A stretch of 62,662 nt of DNA from Gemmatimonadota bacterium. Lineage in GTDB: Bacteria > Gemmatimonadota > Gemmatimonadetes > Gemmatimonadales > GWC2-71-9. Positions 1-8,273 of this stretch are shown here, in pieces. Within the stretch, counting starts at the first letter, position 1. Each line of letters starts with the position of its first letter. The stretch covers positions 1-62,662 of the forward strand of contig QHTT01000094.1 of the NCBI GenBank assembly GCA_003220935.1, in the 5' to 3' direction. The notes beneath the pieces are model-generated. The model saw nothing but the letters and a program-made list of their open reading frames with translations. It was not told the origin of the DNA and did not search any database. The translations under genes were made by a program, and so were the position numbers.

Positions 1-722
1 ACGGCCGCAAGCACCGTTACCTTGCGTGCCCGGACTGTCTCGAGGATCTGCTGGGGGAGGGGCGAGCGCTCGACTACGAGCGCCGCCGCCGCCGCCACAG
101 CGCAGAGCAGCTGGCTCATGCCGTACACGAAGCTGAACGGCAGCAGGCTCGCGACACGGTCGTCGGGCGTGATCCCGAGATAGGAGACGACGGCGTGCGC
201 TCCCGCTAGCAGGTTCCCGTGACTGACCGCCACGCCCTTGGGAAGTCCCGTCGAACCGGACGTGTAGATGATCTGGGCGACATCGCTGCCGACCCGCGGC
301 ACGGGAGGGAGCGCTGAGTCGCCACCCGGTCCGATCGTACGCACGTCCAGGACGTGCACGTCGGCGCGCAGCGCCCGCGGCTGGCGGGTGAGCAGCTCGT
401 GCGTCGTGACGAGGTGGCGCGCTCCGGAGTGGGCGAGCAAGTATTCGATCTGGCGGGGCCGGAGGGTCTCGTTCACGAACACCGTGATCGCGCCGACGGC
501 CAGCGTGGCGAAGAACGCGGCGGCGGCGTCGCCGCCGCGTTCGAGAAGGATCGCCACCGGATCGTCCGGCGCGACCCCGGCGGCGAGCAGCGCAGCGGCG
601 ATCGCGGCGGTGCGCTTGACCAGGGCGGCGTAACCCACGCTTTGGTCGCGCTCCACGACCGCGGGCCGTGCGCCGCAGCGCTCGGCCACGCGCCACAGGA
701 GCAACGCGACGTTGCCGCTCAC
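1..722 (-). CDS. AMP-forming acyl-CoA/acyl-ACP ligase, partial (N-terminal part)
   Basis: This is the N-terminal part of an adenylate-forming ligase; the gene runs off the left edge. The reverse strand reads an AMP-binding P-loop, YTSGSTGLPKGV, encoded near 267-235, followed by an SHGNLL segment. Such enzymes activate a carboxylic acid as acyl-AMP and pass it to CoA or to a carrier protein. An acyl carrier protein is encoded in the divergent operon, so the product could load it. Exosortase-A loci carry a ligase of this family. The GTG at 722 is preferred over an ATG at 806 because the ATG lies inside a sigma-54 promoter and the residues between look non-coding. Substrate is unknown. Confidence 0.85.
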   Translation of the reverse strand, partial: MSGNVALLLWRVAERCGARPAVVERDQSVGYAALVKRTAAIAAALLAAGVAPDDPVAILLERGGDAAAAFFATLAVGAITVFVNETLRPRQIEYLLAHSGARHLVTTHELLTRQPRALRADVHVLDVRTIGPGGDSALPPVPRVGSDVAQIIYTSGSTGLPKGVAVSHGNLLAGAHAVVSYLGITPDDRVASLLPFSFVYGMSQLLCAVAAAAALVVERSPLPQQILETVRARKVTVLAA

Positions 723-794
723 GGCGTTACGCGACCCGCCCTCGATCGACAGGGGCCACTCTCCTGGCTGATGGATGTGCGCGTCGCAGACCGC

Positions 795-810
795 TGCAAC
801 GAGCATACCA
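795..810 (-). promoter_or_regulatory. Sigma-54 promoter of the acyl ligase
   Basis: The minus strand reads TGGTATGCTCGTTGCA, with GG and GC exactly 10 nt apart. It matches the -12 TTGCA fully and the -24 element at five of seven positions. Transcription would start near 784, giving a leader of about 60 nt before the GTG at 722. Confidence 0.65.
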
Positions 811-987
811 GCGACCGTCGCCCGTGCACCGATTCGATGCGTATACGCCCCTGCGCCGGTGCGGACCGGCGTTGCGCGCGCGCCACAACGAGAGGCGTGA
901 CGTCGCGTCCCTCTCGCAAGTCGTTGGAGCAGCGCGCGGTCCGAGCGCTATCGCGAGGCCTTTGAGGGGAGAGAGAAGCGGGGCCTG

Positions 988-1003
988 AGGCTCGAACTTT
1001 GCA
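988..1003 (+). promoter_or_regulatory. Sigma-54 promoter of the NAD-synthase-like operon
   Basis: The sequence AGGCTCGAACTTTGCA has GG-N10-GC spacing and a perfect TTGCA. The predicted start near 1014 lies downstream of a possible TTG start at 999. This argues that translation begins at the GTG at 1056. Confidence 0.65.
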
Positions 1004-1055
1004 CTCCACGGCAGGGGACAGTGAGCGGCTAGCGGTTTTCACAGTTCGAGGTGCT

Positions 1056-2066
1056 GTGTCCGAAGCGATTGCGGAGCGGTTGCGACTCGACCTGGATCAG
1101 GTCACGGGGCAGATCACGAGCGCGCTGCGGCACCAGGTGGGCGAGGTGCTGCGGCGCTCCGGCATCGTCGTCGCGATGAGCGGCGGCGTGGACAGCTCGG
1201 TCTGTGCTGCCCTCGCGGCGGCGGCCGTAGGTGCCCAGCGGGTGCTGGGCCTGAGCCTGCCGGAGCGTGAGTCGGACGCCGAGAGCCTCGCGCTGGCGCG
1301 CGAGTGGGCCACGCAGCTGGGGATCGAGTTCCTCGTGGAGGACATTTCGGGGACGCTCGACGCGTGCGGCTGCTACGCGCGGCGCGATGCGGCGATCCGG
1401 CGGCTCGTGCCCGCATATGGGGAGGGATGGCGCTGTAAGCTGGTGCTGGAGGGGGGCGGGCTGGACTCCGGGCGGCTGAGCATCTGTTACGTCGCCGTAC
1501 AGCCGCCCGGCGGCGACGTCCGGAAGGTGCGCCTCCCGGCGCGCGAGTTTCGCGAGATCGTAGCCGCCACAAACTTCAAGCAGCGTGTCCGGAAGATGCT
1601 CGAGTACTATCACGCCGACCGGCTCCATTTCGCCGTCCTGGGCACCCCCAACCGCCTGGAGTACGATCAAGGGTTCTTCGTGAAGGGAGGCGATGGCCTC
1701 GCCGACGTAAAGCCGATCGCCCATCTCTACAAAAGCCAGGTCTACCAGCTCGCGGAGCACCTGGGCGTGCCGCCCGCCGTGCGCTCACGACCCCCCACGA
1801 CCGACACGTATTCGCTGCCCCAGACGCAGGAGGAATTCTTCTTCTCGCTACCCTTGACGCAGCTCGATCTGGTCCTCCAGGCGCACAACGACGGGCGGAG
1901 CGCCGCCGAGGCTGCGATCGACCTGGGGATGCAGCGCGAGCACGTCGAGCGCGTCTATCGGGACATCGAGCGGAAGCGGAACGCGACCCGCGCGCTGCAT
2001 CTGCCGCCGCTGCTCGTCGACCGGGTGCCTGAAGTCGAGGACCACCAGTCGGGCGGAGCCGGCTGA
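1056..2066 (+). CDS. NAD(+) synthase-like ATP-pyrophosphatase (ammonia-dependent type)
   Basis: The protein belongs to the N-type ATP-pyrophosphatase family and most resembles ammonia-dependent NAD synthase, which amidates deamido-NAD through an adenylate. The PP-loop SGGVDSS lies at residues 42-48, and a FKQRVRKMLEYYHAD segment and a GTPNRLEYDQGF segment follow. There is no nitrilase (glutaminase) domain, so ammonia must come from elsewhere. The next gene, overlapping by one base (TGATG), is a glutamine-hydrolysing asparagine synthase. This gene may be housekeeping NadE or an EPS-dedicated amidating paralogue; the operon context favours the second. GTG 1056 has a GAGG at 1048 and lies downstream of the predicted transcription start. 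A TTG at 999 is the alternative. Confidence 0.8.
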   Translation: MSEAIAERLRLDLDQVTGQITSALRHQVGEVLRRSGIVVAMSGGVDSSVCAALAAAAVGAQRVLGLSLPERESDAESLALAREWATQLGIEFLVEDISGTLDACGCYARRDAAIRRLVPAYGEGWRCKLVLEGGGLDSGRLSICYVAVQPPGGDVRKVRLPAREFREIVAATNFKQRVRKMLEYYHADRLHFAVLGTPNRLEYDQGFFVKGGDGLADVKPIAHLYKSQVYQLAEHLGVPPAVRSRPPTTDTYSLPQTQEEFFFSLPLTQLDLVLQAHNDGRSAAEAAIDLGMQREHVERVYRDIERKRNATRALHLPPLLVDRVPEVEDHQSGGAG

Positions 2067-4033
2067 TGTGCGGCCTGGCAGGCGTCGCCCGCCAGCGGCC
2101 GCGCGGCGTCTCGGCCGAGCTGCTCGAGCGCATGGCGGCCGCGATCCGGCATCGTGGGCCCGATGGGTTCGGCCTCCACGCAGACGACCGGATCGGCCTC
2201 GCGCACGTGCGGTTGAGCGTGATCGATGTCGCCGGCGGTGCACAGCCGATGACGAACGAGGACGGGGACGTCCGCGTCGTTTACAACGGCGAGATCTACA
2301 ACTACCTCGAGCTGCGGCACGAGCTCGAAGTACGCGGGCACGTGTTCCGGACGCGCAGCGACACCGAGGTGCTGGTTCACGGCTACGAGCAGTGGGGCGA
2401 GGGGCTACTCGAGCGGCTCAATGGCCAGTTCGCGTTCGCGCTGCACGATCGTCGCACCGCGTCGCTGTTCCTGGCCCGCGATCGCTTCGGGATCCTGCCG
2501 CTGTACTACGCCGAGCGGGGCGGGGACCTGTACTTCGCATCCGAGATCAAGGCGCTGCTCGCGAGCGGCGAAGTGGAGCGGGCGCTCGACCCCGCGGGCC
2601 TGGACGAGGTGTTCACCTTCTGGGCGGCACGGCCGCCGCGCACCCCATTCCGCGGCATCCGGGCGCTCGAGCCGGGGTGCTGGGCGCGGTGGCGGGAGGG
2701 AACGCTGTCGATCCGGCGCTACTATGCGCTCGACTACTCGGGCGCTGCCGCGGAGCCGGCGGACGCCCTGGAAGCGCTCGACGAGCTGCTGCATTCTGGC
2801 GTGCGGCTGCGGATGCGCGCCGACGTGCCGGTGGGTGGGTACCTGAGCGGCGGCCTCGATTCCAGTATCGTGTGTGCGCTCGCGGCCCAGGCGTCGCCGT
2901 ACGATCTGCGGACGTTCTCGGTGACGTTCGACGATCCGCAGCTGGACGAGAGTGTGTTCCAGCAAGCCGTGGCCGGGCAGCTGCGCAGCCGGCACGTGGT
3001 GCAGCGCATCGGCGCGGGGGACATCGCGCGCGTGTTCCCGGAGGTGGTGCGGCATGCCGAGACGCCGCTGCTGCGGACGGCGCCCGCACCGCTCTACTTG
3101 CTGTCCCGCCTCACGCGCGAGCAGGGGATCAAGGTCATACTCACGGGGGAGGGATCGGACGAAGTCTTCCTCGGCTATGACCTGTTCAAGGAGACGCTGG
3201 TGCGGCTGTTCTGCCTGCGGCAGCCGGACTCGCAGTGGCGTCCCCGACTGTTCGATCGGCTCTATTGGTATCTGGCGCCCCAGGCGCGCAAAGGCGACTT
3301 CTGGCGCCGCTTCTTCCTGAGCGCCGGGTCGCCGGACGATCCGCTGTTCTCGCACCTCCCCCGGTTCCGGCTCACGGCGCGGATCAGGGATTTCTACGCC
3401 GACGGGTTCCGGGCGAGCGCCGGGGCCTTCGACGCGCTCGCCGAGCTGCGCGAGGCACTGCCGCCCGGGTTCATGCGGTGGTCCCCGCTCGGCCGCGCCG
3501 CCTACCTGGAGACCGTGACGCTGCTCTCGCCCTACCTGCTCGCCGCGCAGGGGGACCGCATGGCGATGGCCCATGGGGTCGAGGCTCGGGTGCCGTATCT
3601 CGACCACCGACTGTTCGAGTTCGCGGCTGCGTTGCCGGATCGTAGCAAGCTGCTCGGCCTGCGGGAGAAGGCCATCCTGCGGCGCTGGGCCGACAGGATG
3701 CTACCTCCGTCCATCACACGACGCCCGAAGCAGCCGTACCGCGCGCCCGACATTCCAGCGTTCTTCGCTGGCGCCGAGCCCGAGTACGTCGCGGAGCTGC
3801 TCGACTGTGCGAGCCTGCAGCGCACCGGAATCTTCAATCCCGAGGCGGTGGCGGGACTGGTGCGGCGCTGCCGCGCCGGGCTCGCGACCGGGGTCGGGGA
3901 GAATCAGGCCCTGGTCGCGATTTTGTCGACTGAGCTGTGGCACCGTGAGTTTCTAGGGGCGGCCGCTCGGGAGCTGGCGCCGGCACTCGCTAGCGCGCAA
4001 CCAGCGGTGCCTGGCGCACCGATCGCAGCTTGA
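2066..4033 (+). CDS. asnB: Asparagine synthase (glutamine-hydrolysing) family amidotransferase
   Basis: This 655-residue protein starts MCGLAG, placing the catalytic glutaminase cysteine at position 2. The class II amidotransferase domain contains RLSVID, NGEIYNY and the ARDRFGILPLYY segment. The C-terminal synthase domain has the PP-loop SGGLDSS near residue 260 and a GEGSDEVFLGYD segment. The family amidates a carboxylate with glutamine nitrogen. In EPS loci such paralogues are thought to amidate sugar acids rather than aspartate, and I infer that role here. It overlaps the upstream gene by one base and is followed 25 nt later by the carrier protein gene. Confidence 0.88.
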   Translation: MCGLAGVARQRPRGVSAELLERMAAAIRHRGPDGFGLHADDRIGLAHVRLSVIDVAGGAQPMTNEDGDVRVVYNGEIYNYLELRHELEVRGHVFRTRSDTEVLVHGYEQWGEGLLERLNGQFAFALHDRRTASLFLARDRFGILPLYYAERGGDLYFASEIKALLASGEVERALDPAGLDEVFTFWAARPPRTPFRGIRALEPGCWARWREGTLSIRRYYALDYSGAAAEPADALEALDELLHSGVRLRMRADVPVGGYLSGGLDSSIVCALAAQASPYDLRTFSVTFDDPQLDESVFQQAVAGQLRSRHVVQRIGAGDIARVFPEVVRHAETPLLRTAPAPLYLLSRLTREQGIKVILTGEGSDEVFLGYDLFKETLVRLFCLRQPDSQWRPRLFDRLYWYLAPQARKGDFWRRFFLSAGSPDDPLFSHLPRFRLTARIRDFYADGFRASAGAFDALAELREALPPGFMRWSPLGRAAYLETVTLLSPYLLAAQGDRMAMAHGVEARVPYLDHRLFEFAAALPDRSKLLGLREKAILRRWADRMLPPSITRRPKQPYRAPDIPAFFAGAEPEYVAELLDCASLQRTGIFNPEAVAGLVRRCRAGLATGVGENQALVAILSTELWHREFLGAAARELAPALASAQPAVPGAPIAA

Positions 4034-4058
4034 CGGTCCGACGGCGGAGGGGGAGTCG

Positions 4059-4376
4059 ATGAGTGAACAGACGACGGGGCCCGCCCAGTCCGAGATCGTC
4101 GACCGGACCCGCGCCTACGTGCGAGAGAACTTTCTGTACATGCGCCCCGACTGGAAGCTGGGCGACGAGGACCCACTGCTGGGAACCGGTGTGATCGACT
4201 CGATCGGCGTAATCGAGCTGGTGGAGTTCCTGCAGGATGCCTTCCGGCTCGCGATCGTGGAGGACGAGATCACCGAGCAGAATCTCGGCTCGCTGGCCGC
4301 AATCGGGCGGTTCGTGCATCAGAAGTGCCACGCCAACGGCTCGGGAGCCAGCGTACGGCCGCGCCAACTCGCCTGA
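4059..4376 (+). CDS. Acyl carrier protein
   Basis: The 105-residue acidic protein has the phosphopantetheine attachment motif GVIDSIGVIELV with Ser48 as the expected prosthetic-group site. Helical carrier-protein segments flank it. A strong GGAGGGGGAG ribosome-binding site precedes the ATG. The divergent acyl ligase is a likely loading enzyme, and the adjacent GNAT could be the acceptor enzyme that moves the acyl group onto a sugar or amine. It is not in a fatty-acid synthesis context, so it is a dedicated carrier rather than AcpP. Confidence 0.9.
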   Translation: MSEQTTGPAQSEIVDRTRAYVRENFLYMRPDWKLGDEDPLLGTGVIDSIGVIELVEFLQDAFRLAIVEDEITEQNLGSLAAIGRFVHQKCHANGSGASVRPRQLA

Positions 4377-4423
4377 CCCGAGGCTCGCTCACCGACCGCG
4401 CAGTAGAGCCACGGGCGGGGCGC

Positions 4424-5491
4424 TTGCGGCCGCTGCGCGGCGAGGACCTGCCCGACGTCGTCGCGCTGCGCCAGCAGGTGTTTCGTTTCAGCGAGCGCGA
4501 CTCCCCAGATAGGCTGGCGCACTACCTGGAGCAGATTTTCTTCCGCCATCCCTGGGCCGACGAGGAATTGACGTCGCTCGTGTACGAGGACGAGCGCGGC
4601 CGGGTGGCAGGCTTTCTCGGCATCATTCCGCGCCCGCTGCGGTTCCAAGGGGAGCCGGTCCGGGCGGCTGTCGCCACCCAGCTGATGGTCGCCCCCGAGC
4701 GCCGCGGTTTGATCGGCCGGCGCTTGATGCGCACATTCCTGACAGGCCCTCAGGACTTGAGCCTGTCGGACACGGCGAACGAAGTGGGGCGGCGGCTGTG
4801 GGAGAGCCTCGGCGGCAGCGTCTCGACGATCCACAGCTTGGCTTGGAGCCGGACGCTCCGGCCGTGCCGTCACCTGGCGGCGCGCATCGCGCGCGGCCCG
4901 GTGCTGCGCGCTGGGCTGTACGCCGCCCGGCCCGTGCTCGCCGCCGCGGACGCGCTCGCAGCGCGGCTCCCGAGGTCGTTCACACAGGACGTGCCACCCG
5001 GCGCGATCGAGGCGCTCGACGCAGGCACGATGGCCGCCCGCCTCCCGCAGCTCGCCGGGAGTGCCTTGCGACCCGAATACGAAGACGGCTCGCTCACGTG
5101 GCTGCTCGCCCAGGCAGCGGAGAAGCGGCAGTTCGGCGAGCTGCTAGGGGCGCTCGTGCGTGATGCGGCGGGGGAGGTGGCGGGGTGGTTCCTGTACTAC
5201 TGTCACACAGGCGGAGGCTTGGGGGAGGTGCTGCAACTGGCTGCGCGGCGGTCCACGCAGGCGCTCGTGCTGCGACACCTGTGGCGTGACGCGTGGCGCC
5301 GCGGCCTGACGGCGATTGCCGGGCGTGTCGAGCCTGCGTTCGTCGACGAGCTCGCCGCCCACGGGAGCCGCTTCGGCCGCGAGGGGCCCTGGATGCTGAT
5401 TCACTCCCCGCGTGTCGAGCTGCTGCAAGCGATCACCGGCGGAGACGCGTTCCTGTCGCGATTGGAGGGCGAGTGGTGGCTCAGCTTTTGA
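4424..5491 (+). CDS. GNAT-family N-acyltransferase, two-domain
   Basis: The N-terminal half shows a GNAT fold: LRPLRGEDLPDVVALRQQVF, then an ATQLMVAPERRGLIGRRLM stretch that resembles the acyl-CoA pyrophosphate-binding R/QxxGxG/A region. The C-terminal half resembles a second degenerate acyltransferase domain. Its position right after the carrier protein gene suggests that it uses an acyl-ACP donor to acylate an amino sugar or similar acceptor; this is inference. The start is uncertain: TTG 4424 places the protein start at the fold, whereas GTG 4325 would overlap the carrier gene by 52 bases with no ribosome-binding site. Confidence 0.7.
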   Translation: MRPLRGEDLPDVVALRQQVFRFSERDSPDRLAHYLEQIFFRHPWADEELTSLVYEDERGRVAGFLGIIPRPLRFQGEPVRAAVATQLMVAPERRGLIGRRLMRTFLTGPQDLSLSDTANEVGRRLWESLGGSVSTIHSLAWSRTLRPCRHLAARIARGPVLRAGLYAARPVLAAADALAARLPRSFTQDVPPGAIEALDAGTMAARLPQLAGSALRPEYEDGSLTWLLAQAAEKRQFGELLGALVRDAAGEVAGWFLYYCHTGGGLGEVLQLAARRSTQALVLRHLWRDAWRRGLTAIAGRVEPAFVDELAAHGSRFGREGPWMLIHSPRVELLQAITGGDAFLSRLEGEWWLSF

Positions 5492-6069
5492 AGCGGCTGC
5501 GCGGCGTCCCAGACCGGTTGCTCCACGCGCGGCGCCGCCAGGCGGCACTCGCGTCGCTGCTGGCACGCCGGCCGCCCCAGCACGTGCTCGCGGTGTGCAA
5601 TGGGAACATCTTCCGCAGCCCATTCACCGCCGCCGTGCTGCGGCGGGCTGTCGGCTCACGCGGTGTCGGTGTGGACTCGGCCGGGTTCCTCGGCCCTGGC
5701 CGGCCGGCGCCTCCGGACGCCGTGGCGGCGGCCGCCAGCCACGGCGTCGACCTGTCTCCCCATCGCTCCCGGTTGCTGACCGGGGACCTCGCGCGCTGGG
5801 CCGACCTCGTCCTCGTAATGGACGAGCGCCAGCGGCAGATGGTGTGCGATCGCTTCGGGCGGGCGCGCCGTGACGTAGTGATCCTCGGCGATCTCGATCC
5901 TCAGCCGGTCACGTCACGCGGCATCGAGGACCCGGTGGAGCAGTCCGTCGAGGTGTGCCGGCGGGCCTATGCGCGGATCGAGCGCTGTGTGACCGAGCTG
6001 GTGAACGCGCTGTGGGGTGGGGCCACGGGGGCCGCGGCGGGAGATGTGACCGCGGGGCGGCGCAGGTAG
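5476..6069 (+). CDS. Low-molecular-weight protein tyrosine phosphatase family protein (Wzb-like)
   Basis: The P-loop VCNGNIFRSP matches the family pattern CX5R-S, with Cys41 as nucleophile and Arg47. A DSAGF strand, a later DLVLVMD segment and an EDPVEQS loop carrying the expected general-acid aspartate complete the fold. Phosphatases of this class commonly dephosphorylate BY-kinases such as Wzc, and a Wzc-type kinase is encoded at 51825-54287. The GGAG at 5464-5467 is spaced for the second of two tandem GTG codons, so 5476 is chosen; it overlaps the GNAT gene by 16 bases. The 3' end overlaps the convergent broken ATP-grasp gene by about 100 bases. Confidence 0.85.
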   Translation: MAQLLKRLRGVPDRLLHARRRQAALASLLARRPPQHVLAVCNGNIFRSPFTAAVLRRAVGSRGVGVDSAGFLGPGRPAPPDAVAAAASHGVDLSPHRSRLLTGDLARWADLVLVMDERQRQMVCDRFGRARRDVVILGDLDPQPVTSRGIEDPVEQSVEVCRRAYARIERCVTELVNALWGGATGAAAGDVTAGRRR

Positions 6070-7316
6070 CCGGGGACGCGCCGCACCGGCTCGAGCAGCC
6101 ACGCCAGCAGCAGCGCCAGCAACGAGACGGCCTCCACGACCCCTGGGCGCCAGTCGTACCACTTGAACTCATCGTAGCGCACGCGCGGCCGGAAATCTCG
6201 CAGGAAGTGCCACACGACAGCCGTGCGGGAGGGCGGCGCTCCGGCAGGCGCGGCGGTGGCTGAGCGCCGGTGGCGCGCGGCGAGCCCGTCCCGCAGCGCC
6301 AGCAGGTCGCCCCGCAACCAGCGCTCCTCGACACCCACGCGATATGTAGGGATCGGGCCCGCCTCTACCACGTCATACAGCGCCGCGACCAGACGGGGCA
6401 GGTTGAGCCCGGCATCCAGGCTCAGGGCCGTGGACGCTTGGAAGCGCCCGTTGATCTCCATCAGGGTATAGCTGTCGCTGGCGCGATCGTGCTTGAACTC
6501 CACCATTGCCACGCCGTGCCAGCCGATCTCCCGGAGCAGCGTGGTGGCGTGCGTGGCGAGTCGTGCGTCGAGCGGGATGGTCTTGCGCAGCACGCTCACG
6601 CCACCCGAGAGTGGGAACTCCCGTTCCCGGGAGTATGCCAGCAGCGCGAGCGGCTCGCCGCGGCCGCACAGGGCCGCGACGCAGCGCCCCGTCCCCGGGG
6701 CGTATTCCTGCACGAGGAGCGCCCTGGCGTCCTGTGCGAACGGGTGCAGCGCCTGCTGCAGCTCTTCGGGCGTCCTGGCGTAGCGCACCTTGAAGCCCAG
6801 GGTGTTCGCGGTGGTGCGGTGTAGCCCGTTCCCATGGGGCTTGATCGCCACCGGGAGCTGAGCCCAGCGGCCCGCCACACGATCTCGCCCGTCCTTTCGC
6901 CCTGCACCGAGCGCGGCACCGGCACGCCGAGCCGGGCGGCCAGCCGCAGCGTCTTACCCTTGTCGAGCGCGTAGTCGAGGACCTCGGGCGGCGGCGCCGC
7001 GAGGGTGGTATGGCGCTCGAGCAGGTCGCGGGCCTCGCTCAACAGGACGAGCGTGGACTCGACCGTCGGGATGACGAGCGCCGGTTCGGTCCGGCGAATG
7101 ATGCGCAGCAGGTCGTATCGATGAAGCGCGGCGGGCTTTGAAACGGCGGTGTGTAGCGGGCGCGCTCGACCGCGAAGCGCGAGTGGAATCCCATGCTCCA
7201 GCGGCTCGCCCCGCACGCGATCACCGGAATGCCGGCGAGGCTGAGACCGCGGATCACCGCGAGCCCCTGGTGCTGATCGGCGCCCGTGACCAGGACCTTG
7301 GGGGGGGCGCGCTCAC
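5967..7316 (-). pseudogene. ATP-grasp protein gene broken by three single-base deletions
   Basis: Three reading frames together encode one ATP-grasp protein: PKVLVTGADQHQGLAV, then LLRIIRRTEPALVIPTVEST, then LPVAIKPHGNGLHRT to EINGRFQASTALSLDAG. It is homologous to the intact gene at 31727-32926. A GTG at 7316 overlaps the upstream stop as GTGA. The frame is lost within a run of eight C residues (7300-7307), again near 7120 and again near 6860. Each break is explained by one missing base, so the first and last segments share a frame. The gene may be genuinely dead, or the breaks may be sequencing undercalls. ATP-grasp enzymes ligate carboxylates to amines; the substrate is unknown. Confidence 0.8.
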
Positions 7317-8080
7317 GGGGCCGCGTCCAAGAGCCGGGCGAGCAGCGATCCGGTCGCGCCGGTCCGCGGCCCGATCTTGATGCCGCGGCGGGCGTTGTCG
7401 CGCATGATCCGGCGAGCGTCGTACGCGACGCGGTGAAACGACAGGCGCCGGGTGTCCGGATCGAATACCGCGTAGGCGGCCCGTTCGTCGCCGTCGCGGG
7501 GTTGGCCGACGCTGCCGGGATTGATGAAGCAGAACGCCTCGGGGTCGAGTTCCACGTCCGCCGCCGGCACCCGCCGCACCACCCCGTTTGCCCCGACCTC
7601 CACCAGCTGCGCGAGGTGCGTGTGGCCGGTGAAGCAGACCCGCAGCTCGGCGTCAAACTGCAGCAGCACCTCGGCCTCCTCCGCGAACTGCTCCCGGGAG
7701 TGTAATCGGACCACGGGATCGCCCAGCGCGGAGTGCACGCACAGCATGCCTCCCGCGAGACGGAGCTCGGCCGGCAAGCTGGCGAGATAGTCGCAGTCGG
7801 ATTCGGTGAGCACTTTGCGCGTCCAGCTGATGGCCTTGCGGCCGACGGGGCCACATTGGTCCGCAGGCAGCTTGCCGATCGCCATGAGGTCGTGGTTGCC
7901 GCGCACGCCCGCGATCGCGTGCTCGCGCAGCAGCGCCAGCGTCTCGCGCGGGCGGGTGTTGTACCCGACGACGTCACCCAGATGGACGACGACTTGAACG
8001 TCCTGCCGGTTGACGTCGGCGAGCACGGCGGCGAGCGCGTCGCAATTCGCGTGGATGTCGGAGAGGATGGCAAAGCGCAT
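7313..8080 (-). CDS. Metallophosphoesterase (YfcE-like, Metallophos_2)
   Basis: The 255-residue protein has the full calcineurin-like metal-site signature: SDIHAN (Asp8, His10), HLGDVVG (Asp36), GNHD at 61-64 and FTGHTH. A typical NPGSVGQPRDGD segment is near the end. It would hydrolyse a phosphomonoester or phosphodiester; the substrate is unknown. It is translationally coupled (GTGA) to the broken ATP-grasp gene. The ATG at 8080 has no Shine-Dalgarno sequence and lies about 2 nt from the predicted sigma-54 start site, so the mRNA may be leaderless. Confidence 0.85.
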   Translation of the reverse strand: MRFAILSDIHANCDALAAVLADVNRQDVQVVVHLGDVVGYNTRPRETLALLREHAIAGVRGNHDLMAIGKLPADQCGPVGRKAISWTRKVLTESDCDYLASLPAELRLAGGMLCVHSALGDPVVRLHSREQFAEEAEVLLQFDAELRVCFTGHTHLAQLVEVGANGVVRRVPAADVELDPEAFCFINPGSVGQPRDGDERAAYAVFDPDTRRLSFHRVAYDARRIMRDNARRGIKIGPRTGATGSLLARLLDAAP

Positions 8081-8092
8081 GGGGGTTACGCC

Positions 8093-8108
8093 TGCATAGC
8101 GGGTGCCA
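8093..8108 (-). promoter_or_regulatory. Sigma-54 promoter of the metallophosphoesterase gene
   Basis: The minus strand reads TGGCACCCGCTATGCA, one of the closest consensus matches in the window. The predicted transcription start near 8082 leaves only about 2 nt before the ATG at 8080. Confidence 0.75.
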
Positions 8109-8181
8109 ACCACCGGTGGTGGCCGCGCAGCACGTCGCTGCGCCCGTAGGGTGTGGGGAGCGGGGCAGGAGCGGAGAAGTC

Positions 8182-8199
8182 CGTTGCGCCACCGCCACA
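8182..8199. promoter_or_regulatory. Shared palindrome, putative activator site
   Basis: The sequence CGTTGCG-CCAC-CGCCACA matches the palindrome TGTTGCG-N4-CGCAACA with two mismatches. It lies between the divergent promoters at 8093-8108 and 8245-8260. Confidence 0.5.
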
Positions 8200-8244
8200 C
8201 ACCGAGTGGCCTTGATACCCGGCCCTTGTGCGCGGCCGCGTTAC

Positions 8245-8260
8245 AGGCACGCAGGTTGCC
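8245..8260 (+). promoter_or_regulatory. Sigma-54 promoter of the methyltransferase gene
   Basis: The sequence AGGCACGCAGGTTGCC matches GGCACG-N4-TTGC perfectly. The predicted start near 8271 is 3 nt upstream of the GTG at 8274. Confidence 0.75.
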
Positions 8261-8273
8261 AGTACGAGCCAAC

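Larger units (their letters stand above)
723..1055. other. Divergent intergenic region with two sigma-54 promoters
   Basis: No convincing gene lies here. The region holds the promoter of the acyl ligase (795-810, minus), that of the NAD-synthase-like operon (988-1003, plus), and a GTTGCG/CACAAC inverted repeat at 870-888. That repeat resembles the shared palindrome but has a 5-nt spacer. Short open frames here are chance products of high GC. Confidence 0.6.

Noticed and set aside
999..1055. TTG at 999 as the start of the NAD-synthase-like gene
   Set aside because: It lies within the sigma-54 -12 element and upstream of the predicted transcription start; GTG 1056 fits the fold and promoter better.
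2405..3607. Long minus-strand frame opposite the asparagine synthase gene
   Set aside because: It is an antisense shadow of a clearly conserved coding sequence.
7039..8073. Long minus-strand frame of 344 codons
   Set aside because: Most of it is a shadow of the metallophosphoesterase; only its last part is a genuine segment of the broken ATP-grasp gene.
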